Shown: piece by piece, positions 44,701 through 52,388 of the stretch
How the letters are laid out: every line of letters starts with the position of its first letter
Position numbering within the stretch: position 1 is the first letter of the stretch
Source of the DNA: Streptomyces stelliscabiei
GTDB taxonomy: Bacteria; Actinomycetota; Actinomycetes; Streptomycetales; Streptomycetaceae
NCBI RefSeq assembly: GCF_014873495.1
Contig: NZ_JADBGF010000001.1
Coordinates: 4,526,001-4,590,000, forward strand
Direction: 5' to 3'
Length of the DNA stretch: 64,000 nucleotides
Made by a program: the position numbers and the translations under genes
Notes under the pieces: generated by a model
The model's input: only the letters and a program-made list of their open reading frames with translations
Databases searched by the model: none
Told to the model about the DNA's origin: nothing

Positions 44701-45472
44701 CTCCCCGGCCGAGGGCGAGGGCCGCTCCCGCCGCGTGGCCGTGGTCCCCCTGCTCGACGAACGCCCCCTGCGCTACCAGGACTGGGTGGCCAAACGCCGC
44801 GAGGTGGTCCGGGAGCTGAGCGGCGGCCACTGCGGCTATCTGCACATCCCGGACATGGGAGGCTCCGGCTGGGCCCAGTTCAACCGCGACCTGCGCATGG
44901 AGGTCTCCCGGCCCGCCCTGATCGTCGACGTACGCGGCAACGCGGGCGGCCACATCAGCGAGCTGGTGGTGGAGAAACTGAGCCGCACGATCCTCGGCTG
45001 GGACCTGACCCGGGGCGCCCAGCCGGTGTCGTACGCGTCGAGCGCCCCGCGTGGCCCGGTGGTGGCCCTGGCCGACGAAGCGACCTCGTCCGACGGCGAC
45101 ATGATCACCGCCGCCTTCAAACTCCTCGCGCTCGGCCCCGTGGTCGGCCTGCGCACCTGGGGCGGCGTCGTCGGCATGACCGGCCGCCACCAGCTCGGCG
45201 ACGGCTCGGTCATCACCGTCCCCATGAACGCGGCCTGGTTCGACGCGTACGGCTGGACCATCGAGAACCGAGGCGTCACCCCGGACCTGGAGACCCTGCG
45301 CACCCCCCTCGACTGGGCCGAGGGCCGCAACACCCAGTTGGAGGCGGCGGTGAACCTGGCCCTGGACCTCCTCAAGACCCACCCCCCGGCGGACCCCCCC
45401 GACTACACGAACACCCCGGACAGGTCCCGCCCGAAGCTGCCGAACCGCCCCCGCCCCCGCCCCCGCCCCTGA
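41789..45472 (+). CDS. Tricorn-like protease (S41 family)
   Basis: About 1227-residue cytosolic peptidase that trims oligopeptides made by the proteasome. Residues of about 1-130 are a low-complexity Glu/Arg/Pro/Thr repeat region; beta-propeller domains follow (from YLRFPHLSGDRFCFVAEDDLW, with blades such as CPRFSPDGRHIAYTSW and NPVFTRDGRYLAFLSW), then the C1, PDZ-like and C2 parts. Catalytic residues of tricorn are present: Ser-His in LGTSHAYV (about 874), nucleophile Ser in DEATSSDGDMI (about 1100) and Glu in TIENRGVTPD (about 1159). GTG at 41789 is the earliest plausible start; ATG at 41831 is an alternative. No ribosome site is convincing. An ATG-GGT-GGG-TGA minimal frame overlaps the start. 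Confidence 0.9.
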   Translation: MSDTYERGTGQERGMSPGRGTGSGQGTGPERGPGPEQAPRHERATDPEQGTDRKQETHPERTSDPEQRTDRKQETHPERATDPEQRTDRKQETHPKQETHPEQGTHPVQRPSRAQRVGRAQEGGHGQAAAPDAGYLRFPHLSGDRFCFVAEDDLWLAPLDGSERAWRLTVDRTKVACPRFSPDGRHIAYTSWRSITPEIHLTPVDGGAPARRLTHWGSPDTEVRGWTPPNRAGRSDILAVASHGEPFSYFTWAYKVRTDGDPGRKLPWGPVSDIQSAEIDGERRSLLLTGTPPHEPASWKRYRGGATGRLWLHGERLLADLDGHLHSPMFVGGRIAFLSDHEGVGNLYSCAYDGSDLRRHTDHDTFYARHAASDGTRVVYQCAGDLWIVDDLAADATPRRLDVTLGGARTGRRRYQVPAAQHVDGLSVDETGRASAVVVRGSLYWLTHRDGPARTIADTPGVRVRLPEMLGSGGQVAYVTDADGEDAIEIAHLPRATGDRAPRRLASGGLGRVLELVADPRGERLAVAAHDGRVLLLTVPDPAAAAAGTEESNGEVTELIASLNGPVRDLAFSPDGAWLTWSHPGIGRTLRQIKMARIKDRLIVDVTSGRFEDENPVFTRDGRYLAFLSWRGFDPVYDVHTGDLSFPLGCRPYLLPLSSATPSPFALNPDGRPVAGGMDPTEDEDTDGTVTVETEGLENRVTPFPVTASKYSALHPVSGGGLVWLRWPISGALGETFADPDDMTGRPTLEHFDISRAKRSELVQHLDWFAVSGDGSRLVVVDEGDLRAVPSTESGDGDSTVWIDLRRVLHEVDPAAEWRQSYAEAGRLIRAYFWDPGMSGIDWDAILDQYRPLVERVASPDEFADLLREVLGELGTSHAYVTAARRNEGPPHYQRRQGLLGANLVRRDDDWTVRRILPGDSSDSKARSPLAGTGIREGAALTHVDGRPVDPTTGPYPLLAGAGGTTVELTFSPAEGEGRSRRVAVVPLLDERPLRYQDWVAKRREVVRELSGGHCGYLHIPDMGGSGWAQFNRDLRMEVSRPALIVDVRGNAGGHISELVVEKLSRTILGWDLTRGAQPVSYASSAPRGPVVALADEATSSDGDMITAAFKLLALGPVVGLRTWGGVVGMTGRHQLGDGSVITVPMNAAWFDAYGWTIENRGVTPDLETLRTPLDWAEGRNTQLEAAVNLALDLLKTHPPADPPDYTNTPDRSRPKLPNRPRPRPRP
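41925..42115. repeat. 54-bp in-frame repeat in the tricorn N-terminal tail
   Basis: The protein period is 18 residues, of the type TDPEQRTDRKQETHPER plus one residue, seen about three times, with degenerate 5- to 6-residue units (GPERGPGPEQ, HPKQETHPEQ) on either side. DNA repeats are near-identical, for instance around 41935, 41990 and 42040. Confidence 0.85.
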
Positions 45473-45490
45473 GGAGGTTCTCGCACTCCT

Positions 45491-45516
45491 ACGGTTCTTC
45501 TTGACGGTTCTTCTTG
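45491..45516. repeat. Two tandem 13-bp units
   Basis: ACGGTTCTTCTTG twice, directly before the terminator hairpin after the tricorn gene. Confidence 0.9.
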
Positions 45517-45534
45517 CGGGCGGACAACGACGCA

Positions 45535-45560
45535 GGGCGCCCTCCCGAAGGAGAGCGCCC
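45535..45560. terminator. Bidirectional terminator hairpin
   Basis: GGGCGC-C-CTCC, loop CGAA, GGAG-A-GCGCCC: a stem of 10 pairs with one C/A mismatch, between the convergent tricorn gene and the small hydrophilic-protein gene. Confidence 0.8.
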
Positions 45561-45594
45561 CACGTTCGGCGTCGCCGAAGTCGGGTCCGGACGA

Positions 45595-45864
45595 CTACAC
45601 GTCCTGCCGGAACCGGTCCTCGTCGTCCCGCATCAGCCGCTCGGACTCCTCGTCCCGCCGCTGCGCACCACGCTGCGGCTGACCGTGCTCACGCTGCGGC
45701 TGACGCTCGCGCTGCGGCTGGCCGTGCTCACGACCGGGCTCGCGCCCGTGCTGCTCGCGCTCACGCTCACCAGGCCGCTGAGCCCGCTGCCGCTCCTCCG
45801 GCGACTGTCCGGCCTTCCGCTTCAGCTGCTCAGCCTTGTCCTGGAACTGGTCCTTCATGCCCAT
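45595..45864 (-). CDS. Small hydrophilic protein, MGMKDQFQDKAEQ family
   Basis: 89-residue, highly charged protein starting MGMKDQFQDKAEQLKRKAG, a conserved Streptomyces small protein similar in style to CsbD-like stress proteins. The middle is a Gln/Arg/Glu/Gly/His repeat (REHGQPQRERQPQREHGQPQ), probably disordered. GGGAG site 9 bases before ATG 45864. Role unknown; a stress-protective role is a guess. Confidence 0.75.
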   Translation of the reverse strand: MGMKDQFQDKAEQLKRKAGQSPEERQRAQRPGEREREQHGREPGREHGQPQRERQPQREHGQPQRGAQRRDEESERLMRDDEDRFRQDV

Positions 45865-45958
45865 GTGGATTCACTCCCGTTGTGGGTGAGGGGATCGGGC
45901 CTCGACCAGACAAACACGCACGAACACGCCCCGCATGTCGATCAGTCACGCTCGGTCA

Positions 45959-46855
45959 TCAGGCGTCCGGCGCCCCGACCCCCCGCGTCCGCTCGTCCGC
46001 GGCCCCACCGGCCCCCACCAGCCCCTTGGCGACCCCGCGGAGCCGAGGCTCCATCCGCCGCACCTCGCGCGGCGCGAACGTCCCGATGAGCCCCGGGAGA
46101 TACCCGCGTACGCCCTGCATCCCCCGCAGCCACCACTGCCCGTACACATGACTCGACCGCCGCTCGATCCCGGCGACCAGCCGGTCCACCGCCGGTCCCA
46201 GGGGATACGTCTTCCCGGCCGGCCACGGCAGCCGCTCCCGCAACTCCCGCAGCGCCTCGTCCTTGTCGGCGCCCCGCACCATGTCCGTGTCCGTCCAGGA
46301 CAGATACCCGACCCCGACACCCACACCCTGATGCGCGACCTCGGCCCGCAGACAGTGCGCGTACGCCTCGACGCCCGACTTGGACGCGCAGTACGCCGTC
46401 ATCATCGGCGCCGGGGTGATCGCGGCGAGGGAGGCGATCTGCAGCAGATAGCCCCGGCTCTCGATCAGCGCCGGCAGGAACGCCCGCCCGGTGACGGCCG
46501 ATCCGACGAGGTTGACCTCGACGACCCGCCGCCAGGACTCCGGGTCGGAGTCGACGAAGGGCCCGCTGTTGGCGACGCCCGCGTTGGCGACGACGATGTC
46601 GACCCGCCCGAACCGCTCCTTGACCTCCTCGGCGACCCGGGCCATGGCCTCGTGGTCGGTGACGTCGGCGTGCCAGTACGCTCCCCCATCTCCGTACAGC
46701 CGCTCCGACACCCGCTTCAGCTCGTCCGGTTCGAGGCCGACGAGCGCGATCTTCACCCCCCGCGCCGAGAGCTTGCGCGCGAGGAGTTCCCCGACGCCCC
46801 GCGCGGCCCCGGTGACGACCGCGACCCGCCCCCGCAATTTGCTGCCGTCGCTCAT
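45959..46855 (-). CDS. Short-chain dehydrogenase/reductase
   Basis: 298-residue NAD(P)-dependent oxidoreductase. Cofactor motif TGAARGVGE (TGxxxGxG), NAG motif VANAGVANSG, catalytic Ser in IASLAA, Tyr and Lys in TAYCASKSGVEAY. ATG at 46855 overlaps the hydrolase stop (ATGA). It is the last gene of a three-gene operon with the hydrolase and a Baeyer-Villiger-type monooxygenase; the likely order is alcohol oxidation to ketone, oxygen insertion to ester, hydrolysis. Substrate unknown. Confidence 0.92.
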   Translation of the reverse strand: MSDGSKLRGRVAVVTGAARGVGELLARKLSARGVKIALVGLEPDELKRVSERLYGDGGAYWHADVTDHEAMARVAEEVKERFGRVDIVVANAGVANSGPFVDSDPESWRRVVEVNLVGSAVTGRAFLPALIESRGYLLQIASLAAITPAPMMTAYCASKSGVEAYAHCLRAEVAHQGVGVGVGYLSWTDTDMVRGADKDEALRELRERLPWPAGKTYPLGPAVDRLVAGIERRSSHVYGQWWLRGMQGVRGYLPGLIGTFAPREVRRMEPRLRGVAKGLVGAGGAADERTRGVGAPDA

Positions 46856-47787
46856 GCGCCCGCCTCCTCCAACTCGTCCTGTCCGGCACGTACATACAGC
46901 GCGGCCAGCCCGCGTATCCGGGCGCTGACCGCTTCCGGCGCCTCCACCGGCGCCATGTGTCCGACGCCGGTCAGCTCGCTCACGCCCACGCAGTCGGGCA
47001 GCGCGGCGGCCAGCGCCCGCGCGTGCACGGGCGGGGTCATCCGGTCCGCCGTGCCCACGACGACGGCCGTCGGCACCGTCAACTCCCTTACGCGCTGGTC
47101 GAGATCGAGCGAGGCGAGGACATGCGACCAGGCGTGCCGCACCCGGGCCGGGCACGCGTGCACGATCCGCGCGCACGCCTCGACCATCACCGGCGACGCG
47201 CCGGGGCCCATGGTCGCGTACTTGAGGATGCGCCGGGCGACCGGCGTGACCGGCCCGAGCGGCGCCCGCGCGCCGAGGACCCTCTCCGTGAGCCAGGTGC
47301 GTACGCGTCCGGGCCGCATCGGCACGACCAGCGACTCGACGGCCAGCTTCGAACTGCCCGTGCTGCACAGCAGGACGGCCGCCGCGTGCTCCCGCAGGCC
47401 CGGCCGCCCTGCGGCCGCCATCAGCGTCATCCCGCCCATGGAGTGCCCGGCCAGCACCGCCTTCTCGCCCGGCGCGAGCGTCGCGGCGAGCACCGCCTCC
47501 AGGTCGTCGGCGAGGGCGTCGGCGGTGCACACGGCGGAGGCGGGACTACGGCCGTGGCCGCGCTGGTCGTAGACGACGACCCGGTGGTCGACGGCGAGGT
47601 CCCGCACCTGCGCCGCCCAGTACGCCGTCGAACACGTCCAGCCGTGCACGAGCACCACCGCCGGCGCGTCCTGCGGGCCGTGCACCTCGACGTGCAGCCG
47701 CGCCCCGTCGGCGGACACGGCCGCCAACTCCCGTACGGCGACGGGCGGCGCGTAGGGCCCGTGCTTCACATGGGTCAGTCGGGTCAC
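46852..47787 (-). CDS. Alpha/beta hydrolase
   Basis: 311-residue esterase/epoxide-hydrolase-like protein: oxyanion motif LVHGWTCST, nucleophile elbow AGHSMGGMTLMA, acid region VVVGTADRMTPP, catalytic His in TGVGHMAPVEAPEAV. GTG at 47787 overlaps the monooxygenase stop (GTGA), and its own stop overlaps the SDR start. As the middle gene of the operon it would fit hydrolysis of the ester or lactone made by the monooxygenase. Confidence 0.92.
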   Translation of the reverse strand: MTRLTHVKHGPYAPPVAVRELAAVSADGARLHVEVHGPQDAPAVVLVHGWTCSTAYWAAQVRDLAVDHRVVVYDQRGHGRSPASAVCTADALADDLEAVLAATLAPGEKAVLAGHSMGGMTLMAAAGRPGLREHAAAVLLCSTGSSKLAVESLVVPMRPGRVRTWLTERVLGARAPLGPVTPVARRILKYATMGPGASPVMVEACARIVHACPARVRHAWSHVLASLDLDQRVRELTVPTAVVVGTADRMTPPVHARALAAALPDCVGVSELTGVGHMAPVEAPEAVSARIRGLAALYVRAGQDELEEAGA

Positions 47788-49358
47788 GCTCCGGCCTCCA
47801 CCTTCGCCAGGTCGCCCGTCCCGGGCGTCTCCTCGTTCTCCGTACCCGGCCGGGCCGCCCGCAGCACCGTGTACTCGCTCAGATCGACACGCCGGGTCGC
47901 ACTCCGGAACTCGCTCGTCGTGCCCGGCCAGACGGTCGTGTTGCGGCCGTCGGCGTCGAGGTACCAGCTGGTGCAGCCGCCCGTGTTCCAGACCGTGCGC
48001 TCCATGCGCTTGTGGACCCGCTGGTTCCAGGCCGCCACGGCGGCGGGCCGGGCGTCCAGGGCGACCCGGCCGCCCAGCACGTCCAACTGCCGTACGAAGT
48101 CCGCCATGTAGTTGAGCTGCGACTCGATCATCAGGATCATGCTGGAGTTCCCCAGGCCCGTGTTGGGCCCGATGATCGTCATCCAGTTCGGGAACCCGGC
48201 GGCCGACGCCCCGCGCAGCGCCTGCATCCCGCCGTCCGCCCACGCCTCGGCGAGGGTCCGGCCGTCCGCGCCCACGACCCGGTCGGCGATGGGCATGTCG
48301 GTGACATGGAACCCGGTGCCGAAGACGATCGCGTCGACCTCGGCGGCGGACCCGTCGGCGGCGACCAGTGTGGAGCCGTCGACCTTGGCCAGCCCGGACG
48401 CGATCACGTCGACGTTCGGCCGGGTGAGCGCCGGATAGTAGGTGTTGGACAGCAGGATGCGCTTGCAGCCGATGCGGTAGTCGGGCGTGAGCCGGGCGCG
48501 CAGCTCCGGGTCGCGCACCGCGCGGGCCAGGTTCCGCTTCGCCACCCGCTCCACCAGGCCCAGCGCCTTGGGGCGCTTGGTGAAGGCCTGCACCTGAAGC
48601 TCCCGGACGCCCCACAGCACGCCGCGCCGCGCCTGCGCGGTGAAGGGCAGCTGCCGGTGCAGCCACTGCTCGACGCCGCCGATGCCCCGGTCCACCCGCG
48701 GCATCACCCACGGCGGGGTCCGCTGGAAGAGGGTCAGCCGGCCGACCTCGGGCGCGATCGCCGGCACGATCTGGGCCGCGGAGGCCCCCGTGCCGATCAT
48801 CGCGACCCGCTTGCCGCGCAGGTCGTAGCCGTGGTCCCAGCGGGCGGAGTGGAAGACCTTGCCGGGGAAGGAGCCGAGCCCCGGCAGCTCGGCCTCGGTG
48901 GGGATCCGCGGATCGGAGAGCGGGCCGGTCGCGGAGACGACCATGTCGGCGCAGAGCCGCCCGCCGCTGGTCTCGATGTCCCAGCGCAGCCGCTCCCCGT
49001 CCCAGGCCATCCTCAGCACCTCGGAGTCGAAGCGGATGTGCGGCCGCAGCCCGAAGACGTCCGTCACGTGCTCCAGATAGGCCCGGATGTGCTCCTGCCC
49101 GGAGAAGGCGCGCGGCCAGGCGTAGTTGGGCGCGAAGGAGAACGAGTACAGATGGGACGGCACGTCACAGGCGCACCCGGGGTAGTCGTTGTCGCGCCAG
49201 GTGCCGCCGACGGCACCCGCCCGCTCCAGGACGACGAAGTCGGTGATCCCCTCGCGCCGCAGCCGCACGGCCGCGCCGAGCCCGCCGAACCCGGACCCGA
49301 CCACCGCCACCCGCACATGCGGCACCCGCTCCCGCCCGCTCTGCCCCTGCTCGGCCAT
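47784..49358 (-). CDS. Flavin monooxygenase, Baeyer-Villiger type
   Basis: 524-residue FAD/NADPH monooxygenase. FAD site VAVVGSGFGGLGAAVRLRREG, Baeyer-Villiger fingerprint FPGKVFHSARWDH (FxGxxxHxxxW), NADPH site VAMIGTGASAAQIVP, and FGTGFHVTDMP late in the protein. Such enzymes turn ketones into esters or lactones. ATG at 49358 has GGAGGTACC before it. First gene of the operon; divergent from a MerR gene, with a 20-bp palindrome between. Confidence 0.92.
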   Translation of the reverse strand: MAEQGQSGRERVPHVRVAVVGSGFGGLGAAVRLRREGITDFVVLERAGAVGGTWRDNDYPGCACDVPSHLYSFSFAPNYAWPRAFSGQEHIRAYLEHVTDVFGLRPHIRFDSEVLRMAWDGERLRWDIETSGGRLCADMVVSATGPLSDPRIPTEAELPGLGSFPGKVFHSARWDHGYDLRGKRVAMIGTGASAAQIVPAIAPEVGRLTLFQRTPPWVMPRVDRGIGGVEQWLHRQLPFTAQARRGVLWGVRELQVQAFTKRPKALGLVERVAKRNLARAVRDPELRARLTPDYRIGCKRILLSNTYYPALTRPNVDVIASGLAKVDGSTLVAADGSAAEVDAIVFGTGFHVTDMPIADRVVGADGRTLAEAWADGGMQALRGASAAGFPNWMTIIGPNTGLGNSSMILMIESQLNYMADFVRQLDVLGGRVALDARPAAVAAWNQRVHKRMERTVWNTGGCTSWYLDADGRNTTVWPGTTSEFRSATRRVDLSEYTVLRAARPGTENEETPGTGDLAKVEAGA

Positions 49359-49411
49359 CCGGTACCTCCACGCCTCATCGCGTGCGCACACCGCGTTCGC
49401 ACCCCATGTCC

Positions 49412-49431
49412 GCGCCAGTAATCACTGGCGC
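49412..49431. promoter_or_regulatory. 20-bp palindrome between monooxygenase operon and MerR gene
   Basis: GCGCCAGT-AATC-ACTGGCGC, perfect 8-bp arms, 54 bp before the monooxygenase start and 85 bp before the MerR start. Length and centre spacing suit a MerR-family dimer. Confidence 0.7.
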
Positions 49432-49515
49432 AGTGGGGAGCGTAGGGCAGGACCGTACCGATGGGTAGGGGTCCGGCACTCTGGAGTTACCAGCGGTACG
49501 ACATAGGCTGCGCGC

Positions 49516-50238
49516 GTGGCAGAAGACGGCGAGCGACACGAGTACCGCATGGAGGAGCTGGCCGGGAAGGCCGGCATCACCGTACGCACCCTGCGCTTCT
49601 ACCGGGAGCGCAAACTGATCCCGCCACCCCGCCGCGAGGGCCGTATCGCCTGGTACGACGACACCCACCTGGCCCGGCTGCGCACGATCTCGGCACTGCT
49701 GGAGCGCGGCCACACGCTCAGCGGGATAGCCGAGCTGGCCGAGGCCTTCGACCAGGGCCGCGACGTGGGCGACCTGCTGGGCCTCGGGGACCCCACCGAG
49801 GAGGTCCCGGTCCGCCTCTCCCCCGAGGAACTGGCCGACCACTTCGGCGACCAGTCGACCCCGGAGAACCTCGCCGCCGCCCTGGACCTCGGCTATCTCG
49901 CCACCGACGGCGGCGAGATCGTGCACATCAGCCGCCGCCTCCTGGACGTCTCGGCGGCCCTGGTCCGCGAGGGCGTCCCCCTCGCCGACGTCCTCACCGT
50001 CGGCCGCCGCGTACGCGAACACGCCGAGGCCCTCGCCACCCTCTTCACCGACCTCATCCTCACCCAGCCCGGCCGCACCCCCGAAGACCTCCACCGCCTC
50101 CGCCCGTTGGCGAAGAGCGTGACGGAGGCGGAGCTGTCGCTGGCGCTGGACAGGCGGTTGCGGCAGACCGAAGCGGGCGATCAGGGGCCATGGCCGGGGC
50201 CGCCGGGATCGCCCCACCCGCCTCCTCAGAGGTCGTAG
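49516..50238 (+). CDS. MerR-family regulator
   Basis: 240-residue regulator. N-terminal winged helix with YRMEELAGKAGITVRTLRFYRERKLIPPPRREGRIAWYDD, then RLRTISALLERGHTLSGIAELAEAF as the dimer coiled coil, and a helical C-terminal effector domain. No Cys cluster, so not a metal sensor. GTG at 49516. Divergent from the monooxygenase operon and the obvious candidate to control it. Overlaps the end of the convergent xth gene by 13 bp. Confidence 0.9.
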   Translation: MAEDGERHEYRMEELAGKAGITVRTLRFYRERKLIPPPRREGRIAWYDDTHLARLRTISALLERGHTLSGIAELAEAFDQGRDVGDLLGLGDPTEEVPVRLSPEELADHFGDQSTPENLAAALDLGYLATDGGEIVHISRRLLDVSAALVREGVPLADVLTVGRRVREHAEALATLFTDLILTQPGRTPEDLHRLRPLAKSVTEAELSLALDRRLRQTEAGDQGPWPGPPGSPHPPPQRS

Positions 50239-51029
50239 ACCACCGTCACCGGCGCATGGTCCGACCATCGCTCCGCGTGAGTCGCGGCCCGCTCCACGAA
50301 CCCCTTGACCGCCTTGGCGGCGAGCCCGGCCGTGGACACCTGATAGTCGATGCGCCATCCCGAATCGTTGTCGAAAGCCCGCCCCCGGTACGACCACCAG
50401 GTGTACGGCCCCTCGACATCGGGGTGCAGGTCACGCACGACGTCGACGTACCCCCCGTCCCCCGCGTCGAGGACCTGCCCGAGCCAGGCCCGCTCCTCCG
50501 GCAGGAACCCGGAGTTCTTCTGGTTGGCCCGCCAGTTCTTGAGGTCGGCCTGGCGGTGGGCGATGTTCCAGTCGCCGCAGACCACGACCTCGCGTCCGTC
50601 GGCGGCGGCCCGCTCCCGGAGTTCCTTCAGATAGGGCAGGAACTCCCCCATGAACCGCACCTTCTCGTCCTGCCGCTCGGTGCCGACCTCGCCGGAGGGG
50701 AGGTAGAGACTGGCCACGGTCACACCGGGCAGCTCGGCCTCGACGTACCGCCCGCTGCCGTCGAACTCGGCCGAACCGAAGCCGATCCGGACCCGGTCGG
50801 GCTCACGCCGGCTGTAGAGCGAGACCCCCGCGCGCCCCTTGGCGGCGGCCGGGGCGTGCACGACGTGCCACCCCTCGGGCTGTCGCACCCCTTCGGGGAG
50901 TTGCTCGGGCTCGGCCCGCACCTCCTGCAGGCACACCACGTCCGCCGAGGTCCCGGCGAGCCACTCGACGAAGCCCTTCTTCGCGGCGGCCCGCAGCCCG
51001 TTCACATTCACAGAGGTCACAGTCAGCAC
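50226..51029 (-). CDS. xth: Exodeoxyribonuclease III (AP endonuclease)
   Basis: 267-residue exonuclease III/ExoA-type DNA repair enzyme of the DNase-I fold: SVNVNGLRAAAKKGF, CLQEVRAE (catalytic Glu), GDWNIAHRQADLKN, GWRIDYQVST and final SDHAPVTVVYD (catalytic Asp/His). It cuts at abasic sites and removes 3' blocks. GTG at 51029 directly precedes the first strand (VLTVTSVNVNG). Confidence 0.94.
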   Translation of the reverse strand: MLTVTSVNVNGLRAAAKKGFVEWLAGTSADVVCLQEVRAEPEQLPEGVRQPEGWHVVHAPAAAKGRAGVSLYSRREPDRVRIGFGSAEFDGSGRYVEAELPGVTVASLYLPSGEVGTERQDEKVRFMGEFLPYLKELRERAAADGREVVVCGDWNIAHRQADLKNWRANQKNSGFLPEERAWLGQVLDAGDGGYVDVVRDLHPDVEGPYTWWSYRGRAFDNDSGWRIDYQVSTAGLAAKAVKGFVERAATHAERWSDHAPVTVVYDL

Positions 51030-51081
51030 CCGGGCACGATACCCGTACCGTGGACGGGGTCCGGATTCGGCACAGATCACC

Positions 51082-51137
51082 CCGGACGCCCGCGGTCCCG
51101 GCCGCCGCGACTCCGGACGCCCGCGGCCCCGGCCGCC
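51082..51137. repeat. Two 25-bp direct repeats upstream of the acetyltransferase
   Basis: CCGGACGCCCGCGG-Y-CCCGGCCGCC at 51082-51106 and 51113-51137, one base different, in the divergent xth/acetyltransferase region. Confidence 0.85.
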
Positions 51138-51150
51138 CCGAAGGAGAATC

Positions 51151-51657
51151 ATGCATAGATGTACGATTCATGGCATGATTATCCGTCCCGTGCCCTTCGA
51201 TCACCCCGACGCCGTCAAGCTGAACGACGAGGTCCAGGCCGAGTACAGCGTCCGCTACGGCGACGACGGCGACGCCACCCACATGGACCCGGCACACTTC
51301 CTGCCACCGAGGGGCCTGTACCTGATCGCCTACGACCCGCACGGCAGACCCCTGGCCACGGGCGGCTGGCGCAGCCAGGACACCAACGACGAGGGCAACC
51401 TGGACGGCGACGCCGAGATCAAGCGGATGTACGTCACCCCCGAGGCACGCGGCCTGGGCCTGGCCCGCCGCGTGCTCGCCGCGCTGGAGTCCGACGCCCG
51501 CGCCGCCGGCCGCACCCGTATGGTCCTCGAAACCGGCACCAAGCAGCCCGAGGCCGTCTCCCTCTACACCTCCAGCGGCTACGAGCCCTGCGCGAAGTTC
51601 GGCTACTACCGCTTCCACGAACTGAGCCTGTGCTTCGCGAAGCGGCTGCACGCCTGA
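51151..51657 (+). CDS. GNAT family N-acetyltransferase
   Basis: 168-residue acetyl-CoA-dependent transferase. CoA-binding loop VTPEARGLGLARRVLAALE (RGxGLA), then VLETGTKQPEAVSLYTSSGYEP and YRFHEL near the end. ATG at 51151 with AAGGAG just upstream; an in-frame ATG at 51175 lacks a site. Substrate unknown. Confidence 0.9.
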   Translation: MHRCTIHGMIIRPVPFDHPDAVKLNDEVQAEYSVRYGDDGDATHMDPAHFLPPRGLYLIAYDPHGRPLATGGWRSQDTNDEGNLDGDAEIKRMYVTPEARGLGLARRVLAALESDARAAGRTRMVLETGTKQPEAVSLYTSSGYEPCAKFGYYRFHELSLCFAKRLHA

Positions 51658-51705
51658 CCCCGGGCCCGTAAATCCCGGTGCCTTCCGGGGTGTCGGGCCC
51701 CTACC

Positions 51706-52140
51706 GTGAGCCCGGTGAAGAAGAACACGCGTCTGCGCCGTCTCGTCGTGGGCGACACCACCTGGCACTGGACCGTCCGCCAGAGGTCCCGCGTGGCCTA
51801 CGACCACTGCCACCTCAAGCTGTCCCTCTACCCGCAGGGCCCCGGGCGCCGCCGCCTGGTCCTGCTCTTCAGCCCCGCCGAGGACCGCGTCGTCTCGAAC
51901 TGCTACTTCGACTCCGGCGCCCTGGTCCGCCTCTCGAACCACACCTACCTCAACCTCCACGAGCCCGGCACGGTCCGCCGCCTCCTGGACGCCGCCGCCC
52001 CGAAACTGGACCTCCACCCGTCCGCGCAGGAGGTCGAGGTGGACGGCTGGCCGTACTTCGACGCGATCACGGAACCGGAGCCGAGCGCCCCCGCCGGTCT
52101 GTCCGACCATGACTCCGGCGCTGACGGAACATCGTCCTGA
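51706..52140 (+). CDS. Conserved hypothetical protein
   Basis: 144-residue protein with an all-beta-looking N-terminal part (LRRLVVGDTTWHWTVRQ, LKLSLYPQGPGRRRLVLLFSP) and an acidic, Ser-rich end. GTG at 51706 or 51715. Strong GC3 bias supports coding. I do not recognise a family; it is followed by a terminator shared with the tRNA. Confidence 0.7.
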   Translation: MSPVKKNTRLRRLVVGDTTWHWTVRQRSRVAYDHCHLKLSLYPQGPGRRRLVLLFSPAEDRVVSNCYFDSGALVRLSNHTYLNLHEPGTVRRLLDAAAPKLDLHPSAQEVEVDGWPYFDAITEPEPSAPAGLSDHDSGADGTSS

Positions 52141-52147
52141 CAACACG

Positions 52148-52184
52148 TCAAAGCCCCGGTCAGGAAACCCGACCGGGGCTTTGA
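52148..52184. terminator. Bidirectional terminator between tRNA and upstream gene
   Basis: TCAAAGCCCCGGTC / GACCGGGGCTTTGA, a perfect 14-bp stem with a 9-nt loop; A/T runs at the stem base serve both directions. Confidence 0.93.
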
Positions 52185-52190
52185 GCTGCG

Positions 52191-52264
52191 TGGACCTGTG
52201 GGGATTTGAACCCCAGACCCCCTCGATGCGAACGAGGTGCGCTACCAGACTGCGCCACAGGCCC
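52191..52264 (-). tRNA. tRNA-Ala (anticodon CGC)
   Basis: 74-nt cloverleaf on the minus strand: acceptor GGGCCTG with CAGGTCC including the G3-U70 pair that specifies alanine, anticodon stem CCTCG / CGAGG around TTCGCAT, T arm TGGGG-TTCAAAT-CCCCA. CCA is not encoded. Reads GCG codons. Ends seven bases before the terminator hairpin. Confidence 0.97.
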
Positions 52265-52388
52265 TTGCAACGAGTGAAACTCTAGCATCCCGATCGCGGT
52301 GCTCGGAAATCCGTATCCGCGAGCCCGCTAGGCGGCCTGGGGCCGGCTCCTGGCTGGTCAGCGGAGTGGGAGATCCGGGGCCGCGTGA

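Noticed and set aside
46852..49358. Part of a biosynthetic gene cluster
   Set aside because: No synthase, carrier protein or transporter is adjacent; three overlapping oxidative genes with a regulator look like a small catabolic operon.
52191..52264. Integration site with prophage remnants at the tRNA
   Set aside because: The tRNA is flanked by ordinary genes and a terminator; no integrase or duplicated tRNA 3' end is present.
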